This document shows, piece by piece, positions 25,958 to 34,750 of a stretch of DNA of 64,000 nucleotides (position 1 is the first letter of the stretch; each line of letters begins with the position of its first letter). The notes under the pieces were generated by a model. The model searched no databases, was not told where the DNA came from, and saw only the letters and a program-made list of their open reading frames with translations. A program made the position numbers and the translations under genes. The DNA is from Pirellulales bacterium (GTDB lineage Bacteria > Planctomycetota > Planctomycetia > Pirellulales > JAEUIK01). The stretch covers positions 1 to 64,000 of the forward strand of contig JAHBXR010000009.1 of assembly GCA_019636335.1 (NCBI GenBank), given 5' to 3'.

Positions 25958-26193
25958 GCGCGAGCAGGTGGGGAAAACTCGCTGCAGACGCCGCTGCTTT
26001 AGGTAAAGCCTGAATCAAGGCGGTGGCACCGGCGGCCAGCCTGTGAAGAGTAAGGCCAAGCCCGAAACCTGGCGCCGGATTCATCCATCCTTGTTGGTGG
26101 CCATGCCGCTGGCATCTGGTGGCTAATCTGGTAATCCGCGCAGGCTGGCAACCTCTGCCACTCGAGCCTCTGGGAATCTTCCCACAATTTCCA

Positions 26194-26221
26194 TTGACGA
26201 CACTTGTCGTCTCGCTATACT
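26194..26221 (+). promoter_or_regulatory. Sigma70-like promoter of the blaI-type operon
   Basis: A TTGACG box (26194-26199) and a TATACT box (26216-26221) are separated by 16 bases, very close to the housekeeping consensus. The promoter lies 55 bases before the GTG start of the repressor. One operator dyad fills the -35/-10 spacer and the second covers the expected transcription start, so repressor binding would directly exclude RNA polymerase. Confidence 0.8.
26196..26211. promoter_or_regulatory. BlaI-type operator 1
   Basis: GACGACA-CT-TGTCGTC, a dyad with perfect 7-bp arms, sitting in the spacer between the -35 and -10 boxes. BlaI/MecI repressors bind dyads with GACA/TGTC or TACA/TGTA half sites as dimers. 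The identity with operator 2 outside the central two bases marks it as a genuine regulatory site. Confidence 0.82.
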
Positions 26222-26228
26222 CCACAAT

Positions 26229-26244
26229 GACGACACGTGTCGTC
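26229..26244. promoter_or_regulatory. BlaI-type operator 2
   Basis: GACGACACGTGTCGTC, a perfect 16-bp palindrome, eight bases downstream of the -10 box. The centres of the two operators are 33 bases apart, close to three helical turns, which would place two repressor dimers on the same DNA face. Confidence 0.82.
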
Positions 26245-26276
26245 TATTATGCCGTCCTCGCGCAGGAGTCGATTCC

Positions 26277-26675
26277 GTGTCCCCTCAGCCTGACAATGCC
26301 CTGACTGCCGTGCAGTTCGAGATCATGCAGATCGTCTGGGACGCTCCCGGCGGCGCCACGGTCGCCGAGATCTGGGAGGCCATCTCCCGCAGCCGCGAGG
26401 TGACGCGCACCACGGTGCTCAACCTGGTGGGGCGGCTCGACAAGCGGGGCTGGCTCAGCCGGCGCAAGCGCGAGGGGGTCTACCGCTATTTCGCCGCCGT
26501 CGATCGCCAGACCGCCACCGGTCGCGTGGCCGAGAAATTCGTCGACGAGTTCTTCGGCGGTTCGGCCACCGAGCTCGTGATGAGCCTGCTGGGATCGAAA
26601 CGCATCACCGCCGCGCAGGTCGAAGAACTGCGCAAGCTGCTCAAGAGCGCCGGTTCACAACCACCCAAAGCCTAG
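26277..26675 (+). CDS. BlaI/MecI/CopY-family transcriptional repressor
   Basis: A 132-residue winged-helix repressor. The DNA-binding domain (about 8-80) includes LTAVQFEIMQIVWDAPGGA, the recognition helix TRTTVLNLVGRLDKRGWLSR and the wing GVYRYFAAV; the C-terminal helices (about 85-125) form the dimer. It starts with GTG at 26277. In the classic systems an M56 protease (BlaR1/MecR1) senses the inducer and triggers cleavage of the repressor between these domains. Here the M56 gene follows after 11 bases, so the pair is an autoregulated operon under the two upstream operators. Confidence 0.92.
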   Translation: MSPQPDNALTAVQFEIMQIVWDAPGGATVAEIWEAISRSREVTRTTVLNLVGRLDKRGWLSRRKREGVYRYFAAVDRQTATGRVAEKFVDEFFGGSATELVMSLLGSKRITAAQVEELRKLLKSAGSQPPKA

Positions 26676-26686
26676 AAGAGGTCACG

Positions 26687-29600
26687 ATGTTCGCGCCACA
26701 CGTGTTCTCGCCGTTCGGACTTCCGCTGTTGGTGTACCTGGTCAACGTCGGCGCGGCCTCGCTCGCCATCGGCGCCATCACACTGGCCGCTCTACGGGTC
26801 GTTCGTAGCACGACACCGCCGCTACGGCATGCGCTCGGCCTGGTGGGATTGTTCGTCATGCTGGCGGCTCCCCTGCTCGTGGCCCTGATCGAGCGGAGTG
26901 GCCTCTCGCTCATCGTGATCGCTCCTTCGGTCAAGGCTCCGAACGCTGGCACCAGCTCGGCAGACGCCCGAGGCACATTGCCGGGCGTGCCTCGCAGCAC
27001 GGCACCTTCAACGAACAATGCTTCGCATGAAGGGTCGTCGACTCGCAGGTCTGAAAAGGCTTTCTCGCCCCCCATGCCCATCGATCCTTCGCCCGCGGCG
27101 CCGCAGGCAACGCGCGAGGCCCCCGAGGACGCGGCGGCGTTCGCCTGGCCCCCGTTCTCCGCGGCGTCCGCGATGCGTTGGACGGCGCTAGTGCTGGCCT
27201 TGATCTGGATCCTGGGCAGTTTGCGACAAGCGTTCGGTTTGTGGCGGGGAGTGCGGCATGTTCGACTGCTGCTCCGAAATGCACGCCTCGTCGAAGACGA
27301 ACGAATCCTCGACGCCGCCCGTGCGGCAGCGGCCGCCGTGGGGCTCGGCCGCTGTCCACGACTGCTCGCCTCAGCGCAGGTCGAAGTACCGATTTCTTTG
27401 GGAGTCTGGCGCCCTTGTGTCGTGTTGTGCGATCCACCGAGCGAAGCCTGGTCGGCCGAAACCTGGCGCGCGCTACTCGTCCACGAGATGGCCCATCTTG
27501 CGCGGCGCGATCTGTTCGTCGGCTGGCTCCAGCGCTGGACCGTGGTCCTCTACTGGTGGAACCCTCTCCTGCGCCGCGTCTCGGCCCAGATCTCCTTTCT
27601 GCGCGAGCAGATCTGCGACGACCTGGTCGCACGACATGCCGGCGCGGCCGACCGCTATGCCGAGTTGATCGTCGAGCTGGCGGCGCGCATCGCCGATCGA
27701 CGCTCGCTCGCCCCGGCGCTCGGCGCAAGCGAAGGGTCGCCTCACGAACTTGCCCTCCGTCTGCGACGCATCCTCAACCCGGGCAGGGCGCTCGTCACCG
27801 AGCTCGATGCACGCGGCCGACTCGTGGCCGCCACGCTTGGTATCGTGCTGGCGATGAGCATCTCGGGCACGAGCGTTCACCTGGCCGCGGCCCAAGCCGC
27901 CGACGAAGACCAAGAAAAGTCGTCCCGCATCGCCACGACTCCACCGGCCGAAGCGTCCTCGGCCGCGGCCGTCCTTGCCGACACCGAGAAGAATCCCCTG
28001 TTGCAGAAACGCATGCGCGTGCTCGACCAGGCGGGCCAGCCCCTTGCCGGTGCCGCCGTCAAGCCGTGGGCCATGCGGTGCTCGCAAGGACACGGGCCGT
28101 GGATGAAGAACGGATTCGGCGACAGCGATCCGCCGGTGCTCGCGACCGACGAACAAGGTTTCGCCACGATCTCCTTCCCCAAATACGCCCTCGCTGCCGA
28201 TCTGGTGCCGGCACAGGAACTGACGTGCGAAGTGTCGCACCCCGATTTCGCGGCCAACCAGTACGTCAACGTGCCGGTCGAGGGAGCTACGGCGAATCAA
28301 CCCTTCACGATCCGCTTGAACCCGGGCGCCGTCATCACGGCCGTGGCGGTCGAGGGTGATCGCCGTCTGCCGATGGAACTGGTGCGGGCGCAATGGAGCG
28401 GCCAAGGCCAGCAAACGGCGAAGCTCGACGCCGAAGGCCGGCTCGTCCTGCCGCGAGTTCCGGCCGGCACGACGTTGCTACGACTCGCCTATTTCCCAGC
28501 CGATGGCAGCGTGTGGTTCAGTCCGGTCGAAAGAATCACGGTGCAGGATGGCGAACACCGCGACCTGAGCCTGACGATGGAGCCGGCGCTCCGCGTCGCC
28601 GGACGACTCGACGAGAGCGTGCCGCGGCCGGTGAAAAACGGCCGCATCGTATCGCAGATCATTCTACGCGATGACGATAACTTCGGAGATCGACTGATCT
28701 GGCGCGGATGCGCCACCGTTGAAGCCGATGGCAGCTTTGTGCTCGAGCGGATGCCACGCGGCGACGTGCAGGTGATCGCCATCTGTGATGGCTTCATGGC
28801 CCGCTCGGGCGATGCTCCTGAATTCGCCGCCGAGCACGAGAAGCAGCACCCGGGTCAGAATCGGCCCCAGGTGTTTTTGCTGGGGGATCAGCCTGAGCCC
28901 ATCACGATCGCCATGACGCCAACCGCGGAGTGTCGCGTGCATGTCGTCGATGATTCGGGCGAGTCGGTCGAGAATGCCAAGGTCGCTTTCTGGCCCAACG
29001 TCTTCTGGTGGGGAGGCGGAAGCCAGATCTACTGCGAGCCCTTCGTCGACTCGCGCCAGATGCTCGAAGATCCGGACCGCATCAAAAACTTCCTCGCGCC
29101 GAAAGATGGCTTGTACCAGGCGCAGACCGACGCCGAGGGCAACGCGGTCGTGCGCAATCTTCCTCCGACAGAAAGCCTATTCGCCGTCACGCACGACGAA
29201 CTGGAAATGCCCGTCAGCCCGGAAGGGAATCGCTACTCCCGCGTCGAGTTGGAGGCCGGCCGCATCAATGAAGCGGATGTGTCGTTGCAGCCGAAAGGGA
29301 CCGATATACTCGGAGACAGCGTGGAACTGCGCGCTGCGACTCCCACGACACGAATCGCCAAACCACGGCCCAAGCGCATCGTGCCTACCGCTGCCGCTGC
29401 CGATGAGATCGCCGGCGTGGTAATCGACGAGCAGGGGCAACCGCTGGCCGGCGTGACGGTCGATGCCTTCACCTGGTTTCCTGGCCACGAAACCACGACC
29501 GACGCCGAGGGGCGCTTCCGCATCGCGGAGATCACCTCCGACACAGACGTCGAGATCGAGTTCACGAAAGAGGGCTATTCCCCCTCGCTCTTCATCAATC

Positions 29601-30865
29601 GCAAGCCGGGCATGGACGACTGGACGATCGTGCTGACGCAAGGCACGTGGGTCGAGGGGCAAGTACAAGACCAGCAGGGCGCGCCGGTGCCGGGCGCCCT
29701 CGTGCGCGCCGTACGCGGTCCCTTTGAAAGCGAAGGCAGCATCATCGACGAAGTCTGGACTGAAACCACGGCCGACCAGGCGGGGCGCTATCGCCTGCAT
29801 CTGGAACCGTATGAGTACGCCGTGCAGTGCCGCATGCCGAACGCCGGCACATTACGGACGGACAAGTTCAACCTCAAGGCAAAAGAAAAGAAGCAGCTCG
29901 ATCTCGCCTTGGAAGAGGGAACTACTTTCGTGGCGACGGTTCGCGACAGCGTGACCGGCCGACCGGTCGAGGGGATCACGCTCTGGTACTGGCTGCAACC
30001 GGGCATCGAAGGAACGTCCGATGCCGAGGGCAAGCTGACGATCGACCACCTGCCGCGTGGCGAGTTCGAATTCATGGTCACCTCGGTCGATTCCGACCGC
30101 TTCAAATCGGAAGTCGCCGGCAAGTACGTCCGCTGGTGGAGCGACCAGGCCGCCCATGAATGGGAACGCCCGGAGAAGGTGGACGCCGAGACGTTTCAGC
30201 GCAACTTCGATCACCTCACGTTCGACATGCAGGGAGAGCGCGTCGAGGTCGAGATCCTGGTCGAGCCTGGCGTCACGATCAAGGGTCGCATCGTCGATCC
30301 CGACGGGAAACCTGTCGTGGGCGCCACCGTCGGCACCGCCAAGACGGGAAGCGGCAACTCGTTGACCGGCGATACTCGCTTCAGCCGCCGCACCGACGAA
30401 CAGGGCAATTTCCTGCTCACGTTGCCGGCCAGCAAGCAACATGAATACAACCTCGTGGCGCACGATGGCGACTACCAGGAGTGGCGTCACTGGGCGAACG
30501 GCTCGGGGCCGAACCTGGGTACGACGCCGGGGCAGGCGATCGAAGGCGTGGAGTTGCAACTTCAACGCCCGGGCAGCGTGCGAGGGCGCGTGGTCGATTC
30601 CTTCGGTGAACCCGCCAGCGGCGTCGAAGTTCGCGCCGCGGCGATCGATAAGCGCGACCATCGCTATTATCTACCCACGACGAAGACCGACCAGCAGGGA
30701 AGCTACGAGCTGCGCTTCATCGCGCCAGGCGAACAGTGGATTCAGGTCGAGCCGTTTTATCTGGACGCCAGCGAGGCGCCGCAAACGCGCACGCGCAAGG
30801 TCATGGTCGCTTCCGATCGCACGGTAGATGGCATCGACTTCACGCTGGATGCGGCGAGCAAGTAA
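26687..30865 (+). CDS. M56 (BlaR1-like) metalloprotease sensor with carboxypeptidase-regulatory-like ectodomain
   Basis: A 1392-residue membrane protein. The first 400 residues form the M56 module: several transmembrane helices (about 10-35, 43-62, 164-184, 384-403) and the zinc site HEMAH at 266-270 (LVHEMAHLARRDLF). After the last helix the protein is extracytoplasmic. It lacks the penicillin-binding sensor of BlaR1 and instead carries repeated carboxypeptidase-regulatory-like / Ig-like domains, visible as recurring motifs such as VIDEQGQPLAGVTVDA, VQDQQGAPVPGALV, IVDPDGKPVVGATV and VVDSFGEPASGVEV, spread to the C-terminus. This arrangement is known from planctomycete annotation, but the ligand is unknown. 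Eleven bases after the repressor gene. Confidence 0.88.
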   Translation: MFAPHVFSPFGLPLLVYLVNVGAASLAIGAITLAALRVVRSTTPPLRHALGLVGLFVMLAAPLLVALIERSGLSLIVIAPSVKAPNAGTSSADARGTLPGVPRSTAPSTNNASHEGSSTRRSEKAFSPPMPIDPSPAAPQATREAPEDAAAFAWPPFSAASAMRWTALVLALIWILGSLRQAFGLWRGVRHVRLLLRNARLVEDERILDAARAAAAAVGLGRCPRLLASAQVEVPISLGVWRPCVVLCDPPSEAWSAETWRALLVHEMAHLARRDLFVGWLQRWTVVLYWWNPLLRRVSAQISFLREQICDDLVARHAGAADRYAELIVELAARIADRRSLAPALGASEGSPHELALRLRRILNPGRALVTELDARGRLVAATLGIVLAMSISGTSVHLAAAQAADEDQEKSSRIATTPPAEASSAAAVLADTEKNPLLQKRMRVLDQAGQPLAGAAVKPWAMRCSQGHGPWMKNGFGDSDPPVLATDEQGFATISFPKYALAADLVPAQELTCEVSHPDFAANQYVNVPVEGATANQPFTIRLNPGAVITAVAVEGDRRLPMELVRAQWSGQGQQTAKLDAEGRLVLPRVPAGTTLLRLAYFPADGSVWFSPVERITVQDGEHRDLSLTMEPALRVAGRLDESVPRPVKNGRIVSQIILRDDDNFGDRLIWRGCATVEADGSFVLERMPRGDVQVIAICDGFMARSGDAPEFAAEHEKQHPGQNRPQVFLLGDQPEPITIAMTPTAECRVHVVDDSGESVENAKVAFWPNVFWWGGGSQIYCEPFVDSRQMLEDPDRIKNFLAPKDGLYQAQTDAEGNAVVRNLPPTESLFAVTHDELEMPVSPEGNRYSRVELEAGRINEADVSLQPKGTDILGDSVELRAATPTTRIAKPRPKRIVPTAAAADEIAGVVIDEQGQPLAGVTVDAFTWFPGHETTTDAEGRFRIAEITSDTDVEIEFTKEGYSPSLFINRKPGMDDWTIVLTQGTWVEGQVQDQQGAPVPGALVRAVRGPFESEGSIIDEVWTETTADQAGRYRLHLEPYEYAVQCRMPNAGTLRTDKFNLKAKEKKQLDLALEEGTTFVATVRDSVTGRPVEGITLWYWLQPGIEGTSDAEGKLTIDHLPRGEFEFMVTSVDSDRFKSEVAGKYVRWWSDQAAHEWERPEKVDAETFQRNFDHLTFDMQGERVEVEILVEPGVTIKGRIVDPDGKPVVGATVGTAKTGSGNSLTGDTRFSRRTDEQGNFLLTLPASKQHEYNLVAHDGDYQEWRHWANGSGPNLGTTPGQAIEGVELQLQRPGSVRGRVVDSFGEPASGVEVRAAAIDKRDHRYYLPTTKTDQQGSYELRFIAPGEQWIQVEPFYLDASEAPQTRTRKVMVASDRTVDGIDFTLDAASK

Positions 30866-30898
30866 GTCGCTCGACACCGCACTCGTGCCAGCGCGTCT

Positions 30899-31882
30899 TC
30901 AGCGCCCGCCGCAGCACTTCTTGAACTTCTTGCCGCTGCCGCAAGGGCAGCGATCGTTGCGGCCGACGCGCGGCGTATCGTGGACGATGGTGCCGGAATG
31001 GGGAAGAGCCAGGTCCAGGTCATCTTCGTCTTCGAGATCGGGATCGAAGTTGACCTCGAAGGGCTTCCGCTCGGCGGCGCTTTCCCGGTCTTGCTCCCCT
31101 TTCTCGGAAAAACAATACCAGCGGCGAAGATGCTCGATCACGTCATCGATGCCGCTCGGCCAGCATCGTTCGAGAGATTCTTGGTAATGCGCGTCTCCCT
31201 TGGCTATTTCGCGCTCGATGTCGGCCAGACGGCCGATCATAAACGGGTCGACGATTTTCAGACGATACGCCTCTCGGATCTCGTCCATGGCCTCCTGGGC
31301 GGCGAAGTTGTCGAGCGCGAAGACAAGCGCGTCGCCGACATCCTCATCGCGGTGCTGGATGGCCTCGCGCAAGTGAAATCGCAGGCGCTCGATCGCATCG
31401 TCGCGCGTCATGCGACCGTCGCGGACAAATCGCAAGAATGTATCGATGGCGGCACTGCGTACAAATTCGTTTAGCTCGCGGTTTGCCATCAGGCCTTCGA
31501 GCAACTCCGGCCCATCGCCCACCAGTGTCACCAACATGGCGGGCAGATCCTGGGTGATCGCGTCGCCGTAAAGATCGAAAGGCAGCTCGCCCGGCAACGA
31601 GATCGACTCGATCAAGACCGGGAATGCCTCTTGAGCGCGAAACTCCGTCAGCAGATAGGCGGCGAAGAAGTGCAGATTCCGGTCGGGCACGCGGCCGGCA
31701 GCCGACTCGACCGTCGCCGTGCGAATGGCCTCGATCAACCGAGGCGTGATCTCCTGGCGGTAACGCCGCGCCTCGCGCAGTGCCTCTTCCGGAAAAACGC
31801 CGAAGGCGACGTCGAGGTCGTGTACGATTCGATCGAGCGTGGCTTGCAAATCCTGCTCGGGATTCACTTCCGTGTTCATCAT
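30899..31882 (-). CDS. DUF1186-type protein with C-terminal SEC-C motif
   Basis: A 327-residue, mostly alpha-helical, acidic protein. Residues about 15-250 have the helical repeat pattern of the DUF1186 family ([20 protein letters not shown]). The C-terminus holds a complete SEC-C zinc motif, [18 protein letters not shown], also found at the end of SecA where it binds zinc and contacts SecB or ribosomes. Function of the family is not established. Two adjacent ATGs (31882, 31879) are possible starts; GGAG lies four and seven bases before them. Convergent with the M56 gene, 33 bases apart. Confidence 0.82.
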   Translation of the reverse strand: MMNTEVNPEQDLQATLDRIVHDLDVAFGVFPEEALREARRYRQEITPRLIEAIRTATVESAAGRVPDRNLHFFAAYLLTEFRAQEAFPVLIESISLPGELPFDLYGDAITQDLPAMLVTLVGDGPELLEGLMANRELNEFVRSAAIDTFLRFVRDGRMTRDDAIERLRFHLREAIQHRDEDVGDALVFALDNFAAQEAMDEIREAYRLKIVDPFMIGRLADIEREIAKGDAHYQESLERCWPSGIDDVIEHLRRWYCFSEKGEQDRESAAERKPFEVNFDPDLEDEDDLDLALPHSGTIVHDTPRVGRNDRCPCGSGKKFKKCCGGR

Positions 31883-32147
31883 GTTGCTCCGCGGAAATCG
31901 TGGCACACCTATCGGATCGGTAGCCATCTCAAAAAAGAGCCTACTCTGATGATCCGGCATCCCCGCACAAATTGCAATCTCCATCGGCGATGGTGGGGAA
32001 TCGCGTCAAGCGTGACCCTGCCAGCACCGCAGGATATGCTGACGCAAGGCTCGTCGTTGTCAGGCGTAGGAGATAGGCGATGTACACGACACATTCCCTG
32101 CCTGCCTTCGCGACGACGAGTTATCCTCTCGTCCCGTAAAGCCAATC

Positions 32148-33131
32148 ATGCAGATCCTCGGACGACATCGGCGGCTGGCGGTTGTCCTCGCCTTGGGTAG
32201 TCTCTTGGTGCTGGCCGCGCTGAGCTATATCGAGTTGGTGCTGCGCCGGCCGATTGGCGAGGGCCCGGCCGGACCGAGGATCGAGGCGCACAGCTTCGCC
32301 ACGCCGTGGACAGCGCGGCACGTACACGTGGTGGGGCTAGGCGACAGCATCACGGCGGGCATGGGGGCCAGGCATCCCGGACGCAGCTTTTTTCAACGGC
32401 TGCTGCAAACTCCGCCCGACGACTTCGCCGAGATGCAGGCTATTGACCTGACATCGGTGCTCCCCAACCTCACCGCAGGGAATCTGGCCGTCTCGGGGAG
32501 TACCTCGCTGCAACACGCCGACCACATTGCGCAACGCTTGAACCCACCGACGGCCGATGCGTTCGGCCTCGTGGTGTTTACCACGGGTGGCAACGACTTG
32601 ATCCACAGCTATGGCCAGCGCCCCCCTCAGGAGGGCGCCATGTATGGCGCTTCGCTCGAGCAAGCCGAGCCATGGATTGCCAACTTCGCAGACCGTCTCG
32701 ATCAAATGATCGACGCGATTGAAGCACGCTTCCCCGCCGGGTGCGAGATCTTTCTCGCCGACATCTACGATCCCACCGACGGCGTCGGTGACGCACCCAG
32801 CGTCTACCTGCCCGACTGGCCCGATGGGCTGGCGATTCATGCCGCCTACAATCGCGCCATCGAAGGCGTAGCAGCGCAACGCCCGAATGTCTTTGTGGTT
32901 CCTCTTCGCCAGATCTTTCTGGGACACGGCGCCCATTGTCGACAATTCTGGCGCGAGCACTTCGACGCGAGCGATCCGCATTACTGGTACTTCAAAAACA
33001 TAGAAGATCCGAACGATCGGGGGCACGATGCCGTGCGCCGCGTCTTCCTTCGGACGATCGTCGAAAACTCCTCACTCGTGCCACGCCCCCCCAACCAGCA
33101 GAGCTCGGCACCCGTTCCCGAGCCTCGTTGA
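32148..33131 (+). CDS. Exported SGNH/GDSL hydrolase
   Basis: A 327-residue protein with an N-terminal membrane anchor or signal (about 8-30). The SGNH-hydrolase blocks are present: GDSITAG with nucleophile Ser67, GNLAVSGSTS (block II), TTGGNDL (block III), and the catalytic Asp290/His293 pair in NDRGHDAVR. Such enzymes cleave esters of lipids, acetylated sugars or peptidoglycan; the substrate cannot be read from the sequence. It stands alone with repeat-like palindromes on its 3' side. Confidence 0.86.
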   Translation: MQILGRHRRLAVVLALGSLLVLAALSYIELVLRRPIGEGPAGPRIEAHSFATPWTARHVHVVGLGDSITAGMGARHPGRSFFQRLLQTPPDDFAEMQAIDLTSVLPNLTAGNLAVSGSTSLQHADHIAQRLNPPTADAFGLVVFTTGGNDLIHSYGQRPPQEGAMYGASLEQAEPWIANFADRLDQMIDAIEARFPAGCEIFLADIYDPTDGVGDAPSVYLPDWPDGLAIHAAYNRAIEGVAAQRPNVFVVPLRQIFLGHGAHCRQFWREHFDASDPHYWYFKNIEDPNDRGHDAVRRVFLRTIVENSSLVPRPPNQQSSAPVPEPR

Positions 33132-33150
33132 TTACCATCTGCCCTGATAC

Positions 33151-33171
33151 GTGACCGACCTACCCGGTCAC
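33151..33171. repeat. Hairpin between SGNH and FG-GAP genes
   Basis: GTGACC (33151-33156) pairs perfectly with GGTCAC (33166-33171) around a 9-base loop, 20 bases after the SGNH stop. It may serve as an attenuator/terminator or be a member of the short palindrome family seen at 34421 and 57750. Confidence 0.4.
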
Positions 33172-33219
33172 GCTATGCTGACGCCGGTTTCGCTTCATGA
33201 CCACGGGCGGAGTTTCGAT

Positions 33220-34398
33220 ATGCGTCTGTTTGGCGGTGTCACGTCGTATTCGTTGGTTTGTGCATTGGTTCTCGCCCAGGCCAATGTCGGCCCGGCTGCC
33301 GAGACGTTCCCCACCTTCACATCACACGTGATCGATCCCGAGATCGGCAAGGTCTGCTACGCCGTCACGCTGGCCGATGTCGATGGCGACGGGCAGGATG
33401 ATATCGTGGCCGTGGGGGACGTGCGCGTGCGGTGGTATCGGGCGCCCGACTGGCGGCCGCGCACGATCATCGAAGGCCAGACGCCGAAGGATAACGTCTG
33501 CCTCGCGCCGGCCGATATCGACGGCGACGGCCAGGTCGACTTCGCGCTCGGCGCCGGCTGGACCACGATCGGCTCGCTACATTGGCTCCGCCGCGGGGCG
33601 TCGCTCGACGAGCCCTGGGAGGTGCGCTCGATCGGCGAGGAACGCTGGCTGCATCGGACCCGCTTCGCCGACGTGCTCGGCAAGGGGAAGCCGCAACTGG
33701 TCATCTCGCCCCTGAACGCCACGCAAGGCTCGGGCGTGCGTCTGACGGCGTTCGAGATTCTGGCCGATCCGACCAGAGATCGCTGGCCGGCGACCGTCAT
33801 GGACAGCGACCTGAACGCGATGCACAACCATTGGCACACCGACTTCGACAGCGACGGCACGATCGACACCCTCACCGCCAGCCGCGAAGGCATCCACCTC
33901 ATCCGCCGTTCGGGCGATGGCTGGTCGCGCACGAAGCTCGGCACGGGCGCCGTGGCCGCCGACCCGGCCAAAAGCGGCGCGGGCGAGATAAAAACAGGCC
34001 GCTTCAAGGATGGCAGCACCTTCATCACCGCGGTCGAACCGATGCACGGCGACACGCTTTCCGTCTACACCGCCCCGGCGGCGAACGGCGAGCTGTGGAC
34101 GCGCCACGTGATCGACCGCGGCTTCGTGCGCGGGCACGCGCTCTGGACGGCCGACCTCGACGGCGACGGCGGGGATGAGATCATCTTCGGCCACAGCGAC
34201 ACGCCCAACGTGCCGGGCGTGCAGGTCTACCGTGCCACTGACAAGAGCGGCGCGAACTGGCAACAACATGTCATCGACGCCGGCGGCATGGCCACCGAGG
34301 ATCTTATCGTGGGAGACGTCACCGGAGACGGCCGCCCCGACATCATCGCCGGCGGCCGAGCGACACGGAATGTGAAGCTGTATGTCAACGGCGAGTAG
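33220..34398 (+). CDS. Exported FG-GAP/VCBS repeat beta-propeller protein
   Basis: A 392-residue protein with a signal peptide (about 1-26, ending GPAAE). It contains several FG-GAP/VCBS blades marked by calcium-binding DxDxDG motifs: DVDGDGQDD, DIDGDGQVD, DFDSDGTID, DLDGDGGDE and DVTGDGRPD. These propellers usually bind other proteins or carbohydrates outside the cell. There is no enzymatic signature. The start at 33220 (MRLFGGV) gives a proper signal peptide; the upstream in-frame start at 33151 would place it inside a palindrome. Function is unknown. Confidence 0.85.
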   Translation: MRLFGGVTSYSLVCALVLAQANVGPAAETFPTFTSHVIDPEIGKVCYAVTLADVDGDGQDDIVAVGDVRVRWYRAPDWRPRTIIEGQTPKDNVCLAPADIDGDGQVDFALGAGWTTIGSLHWLRRGASLDEPWEVRSIGEERWLHRTRFADVLGKGKPQLVISPLNATQGSGVRLTAFEILADPTRDRWPATVMDSDLNAMHNHWHTDFDSDGTIDTLTASREGIHLIRRSGDGWSRTKLGTGAVAADPAKSGAGEIKTGRFKDGSTFITAVEPMHGDTLSVYTAPAANGELWTRHVIDRGFVRGHALWTADLDGDGGDEIIFGHSDTPNVPGVQVYRATDKSGANWQQHVIDAGGMATEDLIVGDVTGDGRPDIIAGGRATRNVKLYVNGE

Positions 34399-34420
34399 GT
34401 GGCGCCAGAGACGCTTGCGC

Positions 34421-34704
34421 GTAGGTCACGTACCCCGTGCGTGACACCACTATCTGCCGGTTGCGGAAGTGTGACGCATGGCGACGTCATCGCGTCAGAC
34501 GGTGATCGTCCAGAAAACCAGGCACACGTCGCGCGTCAGCGCCGTGCTGAGGTTCCCCTCGGCACGCTTCGATTGCACGAGTGATCGCACCGTGAAATAG
34601 AAGAACACCGGCAGGGAACGCCAACTTCGGATCCGCAGCCGCGTGACCGAGACAAAGTACATCGGTGCGACCCTCGCTCGCGGCACAGGCTGGCAGCCTG
34701 TGCC
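34421..34704. repeat. Two dispersed palindromes in a 352-base spacer
   Basis: The convergent spacer 34399-34750 holds no credible gene. At 34421-34446 lies a palindrome-like element beginning GTAGGTCACGTACCCCGT that matches, with a few changes, the elements at 57748 and 57799. At 34682-34704 GGCACAGGCT pairs perfectly with AGCCTGTGCC around a 3-base loop. The same stem core, followed by ACTT, recurs at 59861. The second hairpin may terminate transcription from either convergent gene. Confidence 0.65.
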
Positions 34705-34750
34705 ACTTTACGCTTGGGGCTGGATGACCTTTCGGCGACCGCCGCCCAGA

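Noticed and set aside
24417-26225. 602-codon minus-strand frame opposite the cytochrome gene
   Set aside because: It runs through a clear terminator and opposite a di-haem cytochrome gene.
26687-30865. Calling the M56 protein a beta-lactam sensor (blaR1)
   Set aside because: No penicillin-binding domain follows the membrane module.
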